Below are positions 1 through 10,462 of a stretch of 64,000 bases of DNA, one piece after another. The stretch is from Enterobacteriaceae bacterium UBA5654 (lineage in GTDB: Bacteria; Pseudomonadota; Gammaproteobacteria; Enterobacterales; Enterobacteriaceae): contig DIJC01000005.1 in assembly GCA_002421005.1 (NCBI GenBank), positions 1 to 64,000 on the forward strand, read 5' to 3'. Position 1 is the stretch's first letter. Each line of letters starts with the position of its first letter. The notes under the pieces are model-generated. The model was given only the letters and a program-made list of their open reading frames with translations, did no database searches and had not been told where the DNA came from. A program made the position numbers and the translations under genes.

Positions 1-301
<301 letters not shown>

Positions 302-323
302 GCAGATGAGACACTCATCCAAA

Positions 324-349
324 AGAGCGACTTCGGTCGCTCTTTTTTT
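324..349 (+). terminator. Intrinsic terminator of gapA
   Basis: GAGCGAC and GTCGCTC arms around a short TTCG loop are followed by a run of seven T. This is a classic rho-independent terminator 23 bases after the gapA stop codon. It separates gapA from yeaD. Confidence 0.93.
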
Positions 350-375
350 GTTTTGAAGACAGAGGATTGCACTCA

Positions 376-1260
376 ATGATTAATAAAATTTTTGCTTTAC
401 CTGTAGTCGAACAGATCACCCTGGTTCTTTCCCAACGTCAGCTTGATGAGCTGGATGTCATTGTTGTCGATCATCCGCAGGTTAAAGCGTCCTTCGCCTT
501 ACAGGGCGCTCATCTGCTCTCCTGGAAACCCGCAGGCGAAGAAGAAGTGCTGTGGCTGAGCGGCAACACGCCGTTTAAAACCGGCGTAGCGCTGCGCGGC
601 GGCGTGCCGGTGTGCTGGCCGTGGTTCGGACCTGCTGCGCAGCAGGGTCTGCCCTCTCACGGCTTTGCACGTAACCTGCCCTGGACGCTGAAAGCGCACA
701 ATGAAGATGATAATGGCGTCGTGCTGACGTTTGAATTGCAGAGCAGCGATGAATCGCGCAAATTCTGGCCGCATGACTTCACGCTGTATGCGCGCTTCAA
801 GCTGGGCAAAACCTGCGAAATCGAACTGGAAGCGCACGGCGAGTTCGAAACCACTTCCGCCCTGCATACCTATTTCAACGTGGGCGATATCAGCGCGGTG
901 AAAGTGAGCGGTCTTGGCAACAGCTATATTGACAAAGTGAATGATGCCCGGCAGGGCGAGCTGGCGGATGGCGTGCAGACTTTCCCGGATCGTACCGACC
1001 GCGTGTATACCCACCCGGAAGCGTGCAGCGTGATCCATGACGCGGCGCTGAATCGCAGCATCGAAGTGATCCATCATCACCATTGCGATGTGGTGGGCTG
1101 GAACCCAGGCCCGGCGCTGTCCGCGAGCATGGGCGATATGCCGGACGACGGTTATAAAACGTTTGTTTGCGTGGAAACGGCCTGCGCCACCACCGCGCAG
1201 AAAACCAGCGAAGAGAAACCGTCTCGCCTGGCGCAAACTATTCGCGTCGCGAAACGCTGA
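376..1260 (+). CDS. yeaD: Putative glucose-6-phosphate 1-epimerase (aldose 1-epimerase family)
   Basis: The 294-residue product equals E. coli YeaD in length and matches it throughout. It belongs to the galactose mutarotase-like superfamily, D-hexose-6-phosphate mutarotase type, which interconverts the alpha and beta anomers of glucose 6-phosphate. Family features visible are GVALRGGVPVCWPWFG near residues 70-85, SHGFARN just after it, and the catalytic Glu region near the C terminus (FVCVETA). ATG at 376 is chosen because AGAGGA lies 9-10 bases upstream and the length then agrees with E. coli; the in-frame TTG at 367 sits directly on that ribosome-binding site. The position directly behind gapA is the usual enterobacterial arrangement and fits a role in hexose-phosphate metabolism. 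Confidence 0.93.
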   Translation: MINKIFALPVVEQITLVLSQRQLDELDVIVVDHPQVKASFALQGAHLLSWKPAGEEEVLWLSGNTPFKTGVALRGGVPVCWPWFGPAAQQGLPSHGFARNLPWTLKAHNEDDNGVVLTFELQSSDESRKFWPHDFTLYARFKLGKTCEIELEAHGEFETTSALHTYFNVGDISAVKVSGLGNSYIDKVNDARQGELADGVQTFPDRTDRVYTHPEACSVIHDAALNRSIEVIHHHHCDVVGWNPGPALSASMGDMPDDGYKTFVCVETACATTAQKTSEEKPSRLAQTIRVAKR

Positions 1261-1270
1261 GTCCGTTGCA

Positions 1271-1293
1271 AAGCGCCCTTATCCGGGCGCTTT
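1271..1293. terminator. Bidirectional terminator between convergent yeaD and yeaE
   Basis: AAGCGCCC and GGGCGCTT arms flank a six-base loop between the converging yeaD and yeaE genes. It begins 10 bases after the yeaD stop and can serve either strand, although the T-run is short. Confidence 0.75.
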
Positions 1294-1298
1294 ATCCG

Positions 1299-2153
1299 TT
1301 ACACCACGTCGAGCGGCATTTTGCGCTGTGGCGCCGGGAACGCCTTATCCAGCTTCGCCAGCTGGTCCGCGCTTAAATCAATCTTTAACGCAGCGGCATT
1401 TTCTTCAACGTGCGCCACGCTTGACGCTTTCGGGATTGCCATTACGCCCTGATGACTAATCACCCATGCCAGCAAAATTTGCGCGGCGGTGGCGTTATGC
1501 GCACGGGCAATCTCCGTCACCGTACTGTTATTGAGTAAACCGCTACGCAGACGTCCGGCCTGAGCGAGCGGACAATAGGCCATCACCGGCAGCGACTGTT
1601 GCTGGCACCACGGCAGTAAATCATATTCAATTCCGCGCGAGGCCAGATGGTAAAGCACCTGATTGGTTGCGCACTGCTCGCCACCCTCAACCTGCCACAG
1701 TTCCTGTAAATCGTCATAGTCGAGATTAGACACGCCCCATCGGGCAATTTTACCCTGCGCGATCAGCGTCTCCATGACCTCTACCGTCTCTTCCAGGGCA
1801 TAATTGCCGCGCCAGTGCAGAAGGTAAAGATCAAGATGGTCAGTGCCCAGCCGTCGCAGGCTGGCTTCGCAGGCGGCAATTGCTTTTTTGCCTCCGGCAT
1901 TCCACGGGTACACTTTGGACACCAGAAAAACGTTATCGCGGATCCCCTTCAGCGCCTCGCCGACCACTTCTTCCGCCCCACCGTCAGCGTACATTTCTGC
2001 GGTGTCGATAAGCGTCAGTCCCTGCTCGACGCCAGCCCGTAGCGCCGCCACTTCCGTGCTGCGCTGGCTGCGGCTTTCGCCCATATACCACGTCCCCTGA
2101 CCAATGGCAGGAAGCGTGGCCTGATGACTGAACTGAATAACTTTATCTGTCAT
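1299..2153 (-). CDS. yeaE: Aldo/keto reductase (methylglyoxal reductase type)
   Basis: 284 residues, the same length as E. coli YeaE. It is an NADPH-dependent aldo-keto reductase with a TIM barrel; the E. coli enzyme reduces methylglyoxal. Visible family signatures are the catalytic Asp/Tyr region LIDTAEMYADGG (about residues 48-59), the catalytic Lys segment (LVSKVYPW), the LYLLHW strand with the catalytic His, and the cofactor loop near the C terminus (AIPKASS). The start at 2153 is supported by a strong AGGAGGAG ribosome-binding site; longer in-frame extensions have none. It is convergent with yeaD and lies just downstream of the mipA terminator. Confidence 0.92.
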   Translation of the reverse strand: MTDKVIQFSHQATLPAIGQGTWYMGESRSQRSTEVAALRAGVEQGLTLIDTAEMYADGGAEEVVGEALKGIRDNVFLVSKVYPWNAGGKKAIAACEASLRRLGTDHLDLYLLHWRGNYALEETVEVMETLIAQGKIARWGVSNLDYDDLQELWQVEGGEQCATNQVLYHLASRGIEYDLLPWCQQQSLPVMAYCPLAQAGRLRSGLLNNSTVTEIARAHNATAAQILLAWVISHQGVMAIPKASSVAHVEENAAALKIDLSADQLAKLDKAFPAPQRKMPLDVV

Positions 2154-2190
2154 AACTCCTCCTGAGACGTTTACTGCACTACCGTAATGC

Positions 2191-2216
2191 AAAACAGAGC
2201 GCAAGCGCTCTGTTTT
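2191..2216 (-). terminator. Terminator of mipA
   Basis: A perfect 12-base inverted repeat (AAAACAGAGCGC with its complement around AA) has A/T tails on both sides, so it can act on either strand. It lies 31 bases after the mipA stop codon. Confidence 0.88.
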
Positions 2217-2247
2217 ATTGCATGAAATGCCCTGTTTAAATGCCCGA

Positions 2248-2994
2248 TCAGAAAGTGTAGGTCACGCCGGTTGAGAATACGCCTGACCAGGACTTGTCCA
2301 CCATCGGGCTATCGGTGACTTCATCCGACAGGCGCGTATAGCGACCAGAACCGTAAATGTTCCAGTTATCGGTCAGGCTGTAGCTGACCGCCAGTTCCGC
2401 ATACGGATTCCAGCTACTGTTAGGATCGTAGCTGTTCAGACCGCTACGACGCGCCTCTTTACCGGAAACGCCGTAGTAGTATTCGTTTTGATTCTCGCTG
2501 CTCCACTCTACCCCAATGCCGGGCGTGATATGCCAGCGGTCGCTGGTGTAGCGATATAACCAGGCCAGATCCCAGGTAATGCCGTTGCTGTTATCCAGCG
2601 TATCCCCGGCCAGCGTGGTGCGCAGGAAACCGTACGGCGTGTTATGCACGTAGGTCAGACCGGCCATCACCGTTGAGCGACGGCGATCGAGCTGGCGTAG
2701 CGGGTCATTGTCGCTGTCATGAGGCTTAAAATGCAGCGGCGAGTAATAAGCCGTCACAGAAAGTTTATCGGTGGTGTCATTCCACAGGTAGTAACCCCCG
2801 CCGAGCCCACGGAACCAGAAATCATCGCCTTCATAGGCTACAACCGGTACTGGATAGACATCATCATCGTATTGTTTGTAGGGGTTCTGTACGACGCCCA
2901 CACCTGCACCCACCGTCCAGGGGCCAGCCGCCTGGGCAACTGAGGCCGAAGAAGCAATAAGCACACCAAGTGCCAGAAGTTTGAATTTAGTCAC
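2248..2994 (-). CDS. mipA: MltA-interacting outer membrane protein MipA/OmpV family
   Basis: 248 residues with a classical Sec signal peptide: positive n-region MTKFK, hydrophobic core, and predicted cleavage after AQA near residue 22. The mature part is rich in alternating aromatic beta-strands and ends in Phe (GVTYTF), as outer-membrane barrels do. In E. coli MipA is a scaffold that binds the lytic transglycosylase MltA and PBP1B; the wider OmpV family includes porins. The start codon is GTG (complement of 2992-2994). The gene is transcribed away from yeaG, and the 430-base gap between them holds both promoters. Confidence 0.93.
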   Translation of the reverse strand: MTKFKLLALGVLIASSASVAQAAGPWTVGAGVGVVQNPYKQYDDDVYPVPVVAYEGDDFWFRGLGGGYYLWNDTTDKLSVTAYYSPLHFKPHDSDNDPLRQLDRRRSTVMAGLTYVHNTPYGFLRTTLAGDTLDNSNGITWDLAWLYRYTSDRWHITPGIGVEWSSENQNEYYYGVSGKEARRSGLNSYDPNSSWNPYAELAVSYSLTDNWNIYGSGRYTRLSDEVTDSPMVDKSWSGVFSTGVTYTF

Positions 2995-3310
2995 AATTCA
3001 CTCTTTCCCGTAGTCAAATTATCCGCTGATGGAGTGTAACCGCCCTTTACCGACATCCCAAGTAATTTACAAGATACTTACTTAGACAAACTTATTACTC
3101 TGTTTTGCAGATATGGCAAAAGGATTACCGTTTTTTTACACCAGCATGACCCGTCAGCGAATGAAGAACAGCGGCATAATTTTTTTCCTGATGAGTCGTT
3201 GATATGTCATTGAAATTAGTGCTGGCTCGCATGCAAGTTTTTCAAATGCCATCTACGCTTTATTTAGAAGGTGTATCGCCGGGCACGCTATCTTCTGGCC
3301 TCCTCTAACC

Positions 3311-3326
3311 TGGCATAATGGTTGCT
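3311..3326 (+). promoter_or_regulatory. Sigma-54 (RpoN) type promoter of yeaGH
   Basis: TGGCAT-N5-TTGCT matches the -24/-12 consensus TGGCAC-N5-TTGCW at 10 of 11 fixed positions, with GG and GC correctly spaced. Transcription would start near 3337, giving a leader of about 90 bases before the yeaG ATG at 3427. In E. coli yeaGH is known to be activated under nitrogen starvation by RpoN and NtrC, which fits. I did not find a convincing NtrC enhancer pair upstream, but the 3000-3310 stretch is long enough to hold one. Confidence 0.75.
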
Positions 3327-3426
3327 GGAGTGTGAACGAGCGTCGTTCAGCCTACCTCTTCCGGGAGCCTCTACTATTCATATGAACGGCTCTTTACCTG
3401 TGCTAAAAACGAAAGGACGGCATGCC

Positions 3427-5361
3427 ATGAATATATTCGATCACTACCGCCAGCGTTATGAAGCTGCCAAGGACGAAGAGTTCACACTGCAGGAATTTCT
3501 TACTATTTGCCGCCAGGATCGTAGCGCTTACGCCAACGCGGCGGAGCGGCTATTGACGGCAATCGGTGAGCCAGTGATGGTTGATACTGCTCAGGAACCA
3601 CGGCTATCTCGTCTCTTTTCGAACCGGGTCATCGCACGCTACCCGGCCTTTGAGGAGTTTTACGGAATGGAAGAGGCCATCGAGCAAATTGTTTCGTACC
3701 TGAAACATGCGGCTCAGGGCCTGGAAGAGAAGAAACAGATCCTGTATTTGCTGGGGCCGGTCGGCGGCGGTAAATCTTCGCTGGCGGAACGGCTGAAAGC
3801 GCTGATGCAGCGGGTGCCGATTTACGTGCTGAGCGCCAACGGCGAACGCAGCCCGGTCAACGATCATCCGCTTTGCCTGTTTAATCCGCAGGAAGACGCG
3901 CAAATTCTCGACAAAGAATACGGCATTCCGCGTCGCTATCTCGGCACGATCATGTCGCCGTGGGCGGCAAAACGTCTGCATGAGTTTGGCGGTGATATCA
4001 CCAAATTCCGCGTCGTGAAGGTCTGGCCTTCTATTCTCGAACAGATTGCGATTGCCAAAACCGAACCTGGCGATGAGAACAACCAGGATATTTCGGCGCT
4101 GGTGGGTAAAGTGGACATCCGCAAACTGGAGAACCACGCGCAGAACGATCCTGACGCCTACGGCTATTCTGGCGCTCTGTGCCGCGCCAACCAGGGGGTC
4201 ATGGAATTCGTCGAGATGTTTAAAGCGCCAATCAAGGTGCTGCATCCGCTGCTGACCGCCACCCAGGAGGGTAACTACAACGGTACTGAGGGGATTTCCG
4301 CCCTGCCGTTTAACGGGATTATCCTTGCCCACTCCAACGAATCGGAATGGGTGACCTTCCGTAATAACAAGAACAACGAGGCGTTCCTTGACCGTGTTTA
4401 CATTGTCAAAGTGCCTTACTGCCTGCGGATCTCCGAAGAGATCAAAATTTACGAGAAGCTGCTGAACCACAGCGAACTGGCGCAGGCACCGTGCGCGCCC
4501 GGCACGCTGGAAACGCTGGCCCGCTTCACCATTCTTTCGCGTCTGAAAGAGCCGGAAAACTCCAGCGCTTACTCGAAAATGCGCGTGTATGACGGTGAAA
4601 GCCTGAAAGATACCGATCCGAAAGCGAAATCCTATCAGGAGTATCGCGACTACGCCGGTGTTGATGAAGGCATGAACGGTCTCTCGACGCGCTTTGCGTT
4701 TAAGATCCTCTCGCGGGTGTTTAACTTTGACCACGCGGAAGTAGCGGCCAACCCGGTTCATCTGTTCTACGTGCTGGAACAGCAGATTGAGCGTGAGCAG
4801 TTCCCGCAGGAGCTGGCAGAGCGCTATCTGGAGTTCCTGAAAGGTTATCTGATCCCGAAATACGCCGAGTTTATCGGCAAAGAGATCCAGACCGCCTACC
4901 TTGAATCCTATTCCGAATACGGACAGAACATTTTCGACCGTTATGTCACCTATGCGGATTTCTGGATCCAGGATCAGGAATATCGCGACCCGGATACCGG
5001 TCAGCTGTTTGACCGCGAGTCGCTTAACGCCGAGCTGGAAAAAATCGAGAAGCCTGCCGGGATCAGCAACCCGAAAGACTTCCGTAATGAAATCGTCAAC
5101 TTTGTGCTGCGTGCCAGAGCGAATAACAGCGGACGCAATCCGAACTGGACCAGCTATGAGAAGCTGCGCACGGTCATTGAGAAGAAAATGTTCTCCAATA
5201 CCGAAGAGCTGCTGCCGGTGATCTCGTTTAACGCGAAAACCTCCACCGACGAGCAGAAAAAACACGACGATTTTGTCGATCGCATGATGGAAAAAGGCTA
5301 CACCCGCAAACAGGTGCGTCTGCTGTGCGAATGGTATCTGCGCGTGCGTAAATCATCATAA
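3427..5361 (+). CDS. yeaG: PrkA-type serine protein kinase YeaG
   Basis: 644 residues, nearly identical to E. coli YeaG. The N-terminal half is an AAA-like ATPase module with a Walker A motif LGPVGGGKSS (about residues 107-116); the C-terminal half carries the PrkA kinase domain. YeaG acts in the nitrogen-starvation and stationary-phase response with YeaH. ATG at 3427 is chosen because it restores the E. coli N terminus MNIFDHYRQRY; the 35 extra upstream codons overlap the sigma-54 promoter leader and cannot be translated from it. A REP-like palindrome separates it from yeaH, which is probably cotranscribed. Confidence 0.96.
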   Translation: MNIFDHYRQRYEAAKDEEFTLQEFLTICRQDRSAYANAAERLLTAIGEPVMVDTAQEPRLSRLFSNRVIARYPAFEEFYGMEEAIEQIVSYLKHAAQGLEEKKQILYLLGPVGGGKSSLAERLKALMQRVPIYVLSANGERSPVNDHPLCLFNPQEDAQILDKEYGIPRRYLGTIMSPWAAKRLHEFGGDITKFRVVKVWPSILEQIAIAKTEPGDENNQDISALVGKVDIRKLENHAQNDPDAYGYSGALCRANQGVMEFVEMFKAPIKVLHPLLTATQEGNYNGTEGISALPFNGIILAHSNESEWVTFRNNKNNEAFLDRVYIVKVPYCLRISEEIKIYEKLLNHSELAQAPCAPGTLETLARFTILSRLKEPENSSAYSKMRVYDGESLKDTDPKAKSYQEYRDYAGVDEGMNGLSTRFAFKILSRVFNFDHAEVAANPVHLFYVLEQQIEREQFPQELAERYLEFLKGYLIPKYAEFIGKEIQTAYLESYSEYGQNIFDRYVTYADFWIQDQEYRDPDTGQLFDRESLNAELEKIEKPAGISNPKDFRNEIVNFVLRARANNSGRNPNWTSYEKLRTVIEKKMFSNTEELLPVISFNAKTSTDEQKKHDDFVDRMMEKGYTRKQVRLLCEWYLRVRKSS

Positions 5362-5366
5362 AATAA

Positions 5367-6746
<1,380 letters not shown>

Positions 6747-6754
6747 TCTTCATC

Positions 6755-6787
6755 ACCCCGGTGCCCGTGTACCGGGGTATTTTTTTA
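6755..6787 (+). terminator. Terminator of the yeaGH operon
   Basis: ACCCCGGT and ACCGGGGT arms around an eight-base loop are followed by TA and a run of seven T. It lies 9 bases after the yeaH stop codon. The 240 bases from here to yeaL hold no gene that I can see. Confidence 0.93.
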
Positions 6788-7036
6788 TTTGAAAAACGCG
6801 GTTCTGGCGCACAGAGCGTTGCTGATAATGCGTGTGAAAAGCATCTGGCCTGCCTTCTTCAGGATCATTATCTTCACCCCTTCAACGCCAGCCTCTCTCA
6901 TCAAATGGCAGAACACTCGATAAGCAGATGATTTTCATTACAATTTTTTCTGGCGCATCGGGATAAAAAAACCTGCTTACCCTGCATTATCTGCGTAAAA
7001 TAAGTCTGCTTATCATTTCAAGGCAAGGAAAATACG

Positions 7037-7483
7037 ATGTTTGATGTCACTCTGCTGATCCTGCTCGGACTGGCAGCGCTGGGCTTTGTCAGTCATAACA
7101 CCACCGTCGCCGTTTCTGTTCTGGTACTGATTATTGTCCGGGTTACGCCGCTGAGTACCTTTTTCCCATGGATTGAAAAACAGGGGCTGACGGTGGGGAT
7201 TATTATTCTGACCATCGGCGTGATGGCGCCTGTCGCCAGCGGTTCACTGCCGCCTTCCACCCTGCTGCACTCTTTCGTCAACTGGAAATCGCTGTTGGCT
7301 ATCGCCGTCGGGATCTTCGTTTCCTGGCTGGGCGGACGCGGGGTGACGCTGATGGGCAGCCAGCCACAACTGGTGGCCGGGCTGCTGGTCGGAACGGTTC
7401 TCGGCGTGGCGTTGTTCCGTGGCGTACCGGTAGGTCCGTTGATTGCCGCAGGGCTGGTTTCGCTGGTGATCGGCAAGCAGTAA
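7037..7483 (+). CDS. yeaL: DUF441 inner membrane protein YeaL
   Basis: 148 residues, nearly all hydrophobic, with four predicted membrane helices. It matches E. coli YeaL (UPF0756/DUF441), whose function is unknown. AAGG lies upstream of the ATG. nimT follows 28 bases later on the same strand. In E. coli the divergent regulator gene nimR (yeaM) sits between yeaL and nimT, and it is missing here. Confidence 0.92.
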   Translation: MFDVTLLILLGLAALGFVSHNTTVAVSVLVLIIVRVTPLSTFFPWIEKQGLTVGIIILTIGVMAPVASGSLPPSTLLHSFVNWKSLLAIAVGIFVSWLGGRGVTLMGSQPQLVAGLLVGTVLGVALFRGVPVGPLIAAGLVSLVIGKQ

Positions 7484-7510
7484 ACTTTTGTTTCAGGTAA
7501 TGAGAAAATT

Positions 7511-8701
7511 ATGACTTCTGCTATTCCCGCGTCTGGCCGACGCGGTATTTTGTTAATTATCGGCATTCTGATGATTGCCACCACCCTGCGAGTCACCTTT
7601 ACCGGGGCGGCTCCGCTACTGGACGCCATTCGCGCTGAATACGGGCTGAGCACCGCGCAGACCGGCATGTTGACCACCCTGCCGCTGCTGGCGTTTGGGC
7701 TGGTATCACCGCTGGCGGCGGGCGTGGCGCGCCGCTTTGGTATGGAGCGCAGCCTGTTTGCCGCCATGCTGTTAATCTGCGCCGGGATCGCCGTACGCTC
7801 GCTGCCCTCGTCGCTGTTTTTATTTACCGGGACCACCATTATTGGCTGCGGGATTGCACTGGGCAACGTCCTGCTGCCGGGATTAATCAAACGTGATTTC
7901 TCGCAGCACGTAGCGAAAATGACCGGGGCGTATTCGCTGACGATGGGTGCGGCGGCGGGGCTGGGTTCAGCTCTGGTCGTGCCGCTGGCACTAAGCGGGT
8001 TCGGCTGGCGCGGCGCGCTGCTGATGCTGATGGCCTTTCCGCTGCTGGCTTTCCTGCTCTGGCTTCCGCAGTGTCGTCGTCAGCAGCAGGCGGCGAACTT
8101 AACCTCTTCACGGATGCAGCACAATCGCGGCATCTGGCGCTCGGCGCTGGCCTGGCAGGTCACGCTGTTTTTAGGGATTAACTCGCTGATTTACTATGTG
8201 ATTATCGGCTGGCTTCCGGCAATTTTGATCGGTCAGGGCTACAGCGAGGCGCAGGCCGGATCGCTGCATGGCCTGCTCCAGTTGGCGACCGCCGTCCCCG
8301 GTCTGGCGATCCCGCTGATCCTCTACAAACTCAAAGACCAGCGCGGGATTGCCGCACTGACAGCGCTAATGTGCGCGGTCAGCGCAGCGGGATACTGGTT
8401 CTTCCCGCAGAGCGCGGTCCTGTGGACGCTGCTGTTTGGATTTGGCACCGGCGCAACGATGATCCTTGGCCTGACGTTTATCGGCCTGCGCGCCCGCTCG
8501 GCGCATCAGGCTGCCGCACTGTCCGGGATGGCGCAGGCAGTCGGTTATTTGCTTGCCGCCTGCGGTCCACCGCTGATGGGTAAAATCCACGACGCCAGCG
8601 GCGACTGGCATCTGCCGCTGCTGGCCTGCGCACTGCTCTCCGTAGTCATGGCGGTATTTGGTGCCTGCGCCGGACGCGACCGGGAAATTAACGTCGATTA
8701 G
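7511..8701 (+). CDS. nimT: MFS transporter of the CynX/NimT family
   Basis: 396 residues (E. coli NimT/YeaN 393) with about twelve predicted membrane helices and the MFS cytoplasmic-loop signature between helices 2 and 3 (AAGVARRFGMERS). In E. coli NimT exports 2-nitroimidazole and is repressed by the AraC-type regulator NimR. Here the regulator gene is absent and nimT follows yeaL closely, so read-through from yeaL is likely. Its TAG overlaps the stop codon of the convergent gene at 8698 by three bases. Confidence 0.9.
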   Translation: MTSAIPASGRRGILLIIGILMIATTLRVTFTGAAPLLDAIRAEYGLSTAQTGMLTTLPLLAFGLVSPLAAGVARRFGMERSLFAAMLLICAGIAVRSLPSSLFLFTGTTIIGCGIALGNVLLPGLIKRDFSQHVAKMTGAYSLTMGAAAGLGSALVVPLALSGFGWRGALLMLMAFPLLAFLLWLPQCRRQQQAANLTSSRMQHNRGIWRSALAWQVTLFLGINSLIYYVIIGWLPAILIGQGYSEAQAGSLHGLLQLATAVPGLAIPLILYKLKDQRGIAALTALMCAVSAAGYWFFPQSAVLWTLLFGFGTGATMILGLTFIGLRARSAHQAAALSGMAQAVGYLLAACGPPLMGKIHDASGDWHLPLLACALLSVVMAVFGACAGRDREINVD

Positions 8702-9402
8702 TGACTGGCGGCGTACAGCCACGCCTGCACCAGCGGTGCCGGGCGTCCGGCCAGCGCATTTCGCTCGTGCTGAAAGAGCGTTGCGACAAAAAACGGGTGG
8801 GTGACGAGTTCGATGGCTCTGATCTCCCCGTCCTCATCCCAGCCGGTGACGTGCAGCGGTTCTTTTTCCAGCGCCAGGGCAAAGTCAGCGGCAACTCCGT
8901 AGTTGCAGTGATAGCCCTCTTCAATGCTCTCTTTACCGTAGGCCCGCGAGAGATGCGTGCTGGCACGGATCTCAATCACCGCGCTTTTTTCCACCAGCGA
9001 GCAGGCCAGCGGCGTAATCACCATTCGCCCGGCGCTGTCGATCTCCGCATGAGCGGCATCTTCCCAGCCCATAACGTTCCGCGCATATTCGAGGATCGCG
9101 TGCTGGAAGCCGCCGCAGGTGCCGAGAAACGGAATGGCGTTTTGTCGTGCATAGCGTACCGCCGTAAACGCGCCGTCGATATTTTCATACGGGCTGGCGG
9201 GCACCAGCCAGAGGGCGTCAAAGCCTGCCAGATCGTCTTCGCTGGTTACATCGCGGGTCGCAAGCCAGTGATATTCCACGGCCAGATCCAGTACGGCGGC
9301 AGCGTCATCAATGGCCAGCGGGATCGCCTGATGGGCAATAACATCGGCATTGTAATCGCCGATGAGCGCAACACGCAGAGAAGTTTGGGAGGGGTTTTCC
9401 AT
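8698..9402 (-). CDS. Stand-alone class I glutamine-amidotransferase-like protein (CTP-synthase GATase type)
   Basis: 234 residues forming one GATase1-like domain. The nucleophile elbow is GTCGGFQHA with Cys at about residue 96, preceded by a hydrophobic strand (IPFLG). Near the C terminus a THPFFVATLFQHE segment resembles the His/Glu part of the CTP-synthase glutaminase triad. No synthetase domain is fused and none is adjacent, so the acceptor reaction is unknown. I know of no K-12 equivalent at this locus. It converges with nimT, overlapping by three bases at the stop codons. It may be a glutaminase-type subunit or a catalytically repurposed hydrolase. Confidence 0.75.
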   Translation of the reverse strand: MENPSQTSLRVALIGDYNADVIAHQAIPLAIDDAAAVLDLAVEYHWLATRDVTSEDDLAGFDALWLVPASPYENIDGAFTAVRYARQNAIPFLGTCGGFQHAILEYARNVMGWEDAAHAEIDSAGRMVITPLACSLVEKSAVIEIRASTHLSRAYGKESIEEGYHCNYGVAADFALALEKEPLHVTGWDEDGEIRAIELVTHPFFVATLFQHERNALAGRPAPLVQAWLYAASH

Positions 9403-9579
9403 GAGAGTTTACCTTATGTCTGAGCTGAAGAAGGACGGCATAAGGAACCTCAGACTAGCGATCTTCCATCCTGAAGGCAATCTCTTAATTCTGGCAGGTG
9501 CAATGCGCAGCCCGCGCTGTCATCTGCCCGTAAGATCCTTTACCCTTATCGATTCCAGCCCAAAAACGTTGGCAACGCA

Positions 9580-10089
9580 ATGAAGAATAAATTACTGGTC
9601 AGCGCCTGCCTGATGGGATTTAACGTCCGCTACAATGGCAGCCAGAAAGCCAACCTCACGGCCCGACTTGAACGCTGGCAGCGTGCGGGACGCGTGGTGA
9701 TCCACTGCCCGGAACTGGCGGCAGGTCTTGAGACGCCTCGCCCTGCGGCGGAAATCGTGGCGGCAGATGGCAGCGACGTTATGCGCGGGCGGGCGCGGAT
9801 CGTTGAAAGTACCGGGCAGGATGTTACGCCACACTATCAGCTGGCGGCGTGGCTGGCGCTTAACGCCGCCATAACCGGACAGTGCGGTGCCGCGCTGCTC
9901 ACCGACGGCAGCCCGACCTGCGGCAGTCAGTTTATCTATGATGGCAGATTCAGCGGCACCCGCAGGCCGGGAACGGGCGTTGCCGCCGCGCTGCTGCGCG
10001 AACATGGCATTGCGGTTTTTTCCGAACAGCAGATCCCGGCGCTGATTAAATGGATGGAGCAGCGCGAGGAGCAGGATGATCCAGTGTAA
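9580..10089 (+). CDS. DUF523 family protein
   Basis: 169 residues. The N terminus VSACLMGFNVRYNG and the central GSPTCGS with the following Gly-rich segment are typical of the DUF523 (YbbK-like) family, whose members keep several Cys residues. The function is not known; similar domains are fused to DUF1722 in other bacteria. The ribosome-binding site before the ATG at 9580 is weak. It is transcribed towards yoaF, and the two genes converge across a 57-base gap. Confidence 0.8.
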   Translation: MKNKLLVSACLMGFNVRYNGSQKANLTARLERWQRAGRVVIHCPELAAGLETPRPAAEIVAADGSDVMRGRARIVESTGQDVTPHYQLAAWLALNAAITGQCGAALLTDGSPTCGSQFIYDGRFSGTRRPGTGVAAALLREHGIAVFSEQQIPALIKWMEQREEQDDPV

Positions 10090-10146
10090 ACGCGTTCATG
10101 ATGAAGCTGATCCCCACAACGGCTGCCGCGTAAGGGAAAAGTGCAT

Positions 10147-10380
10147 TCAACGCGCGGGGTGATCGCGTCGCCACAGCTCCCACTCATCGAATACCTGCCC
10201 GTCGCTGAAACGGCACTCGGTGCGCACGCCCTGCGGACTTTGCACCGGCACGCGGGTTCCGCCTTTTTCAACACACCAAACCGCCGCCGGGTTTGCCATT
10301 CCTGCTTTTGCTGGCGCGGGTGACTCTTTTGCGCAGCCCGCCAGCGTTAACGGTAATATCAGCCAGAATAATTTCGTCAT
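10147..10380 (-). CDS. yoaF: DUF333 lipoprotein YoaF
   Basis: 77 residues. A lipoprotein signal peptide ends in the lipobox LAGC with the lipidated Cys at about residue 16. The remainder carries the DUF333 pattern NPAAVWCVEKGG and a second Cys in RTECRFSDG, probably forming a disulphide. It matches the YoaF-type small outer-membrane lipoproteins of E. coli; the function is unknown. It is divergent from dgcP across 292 bases that contain the candidate RNA at 10463-10543. Confidence 0.88.
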   Translation of the reverse strand: MTKLFWLILPLTLAGCAKESPAPAKAGMANPAAVWCVEKGGTRVPVQSPQGVRTECRFSDGQVFDEWELWRRDHPAR

Positions 10381-10462
10381 TAGTTTTTCCTTATATACCT
10401 GGAATTAGCAGGTGATCTCCATGATTTCTTCATTTTGCCTGCTTCTTTTTAGCGTAGTGTAG

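Noticed and set aside
499..1236. 245-codon ORF antisense to yeaD
   Set aside because: Shadow frame of a conserved gene; Arg/His/Ala-rich product with no family features or ribosome-binding site.
3604..5265. 553-codon ORF antisense to yeaG
   Set aside because: Caused by the strong codon bias of yeaG on the other strand; basic and low-complexity product.
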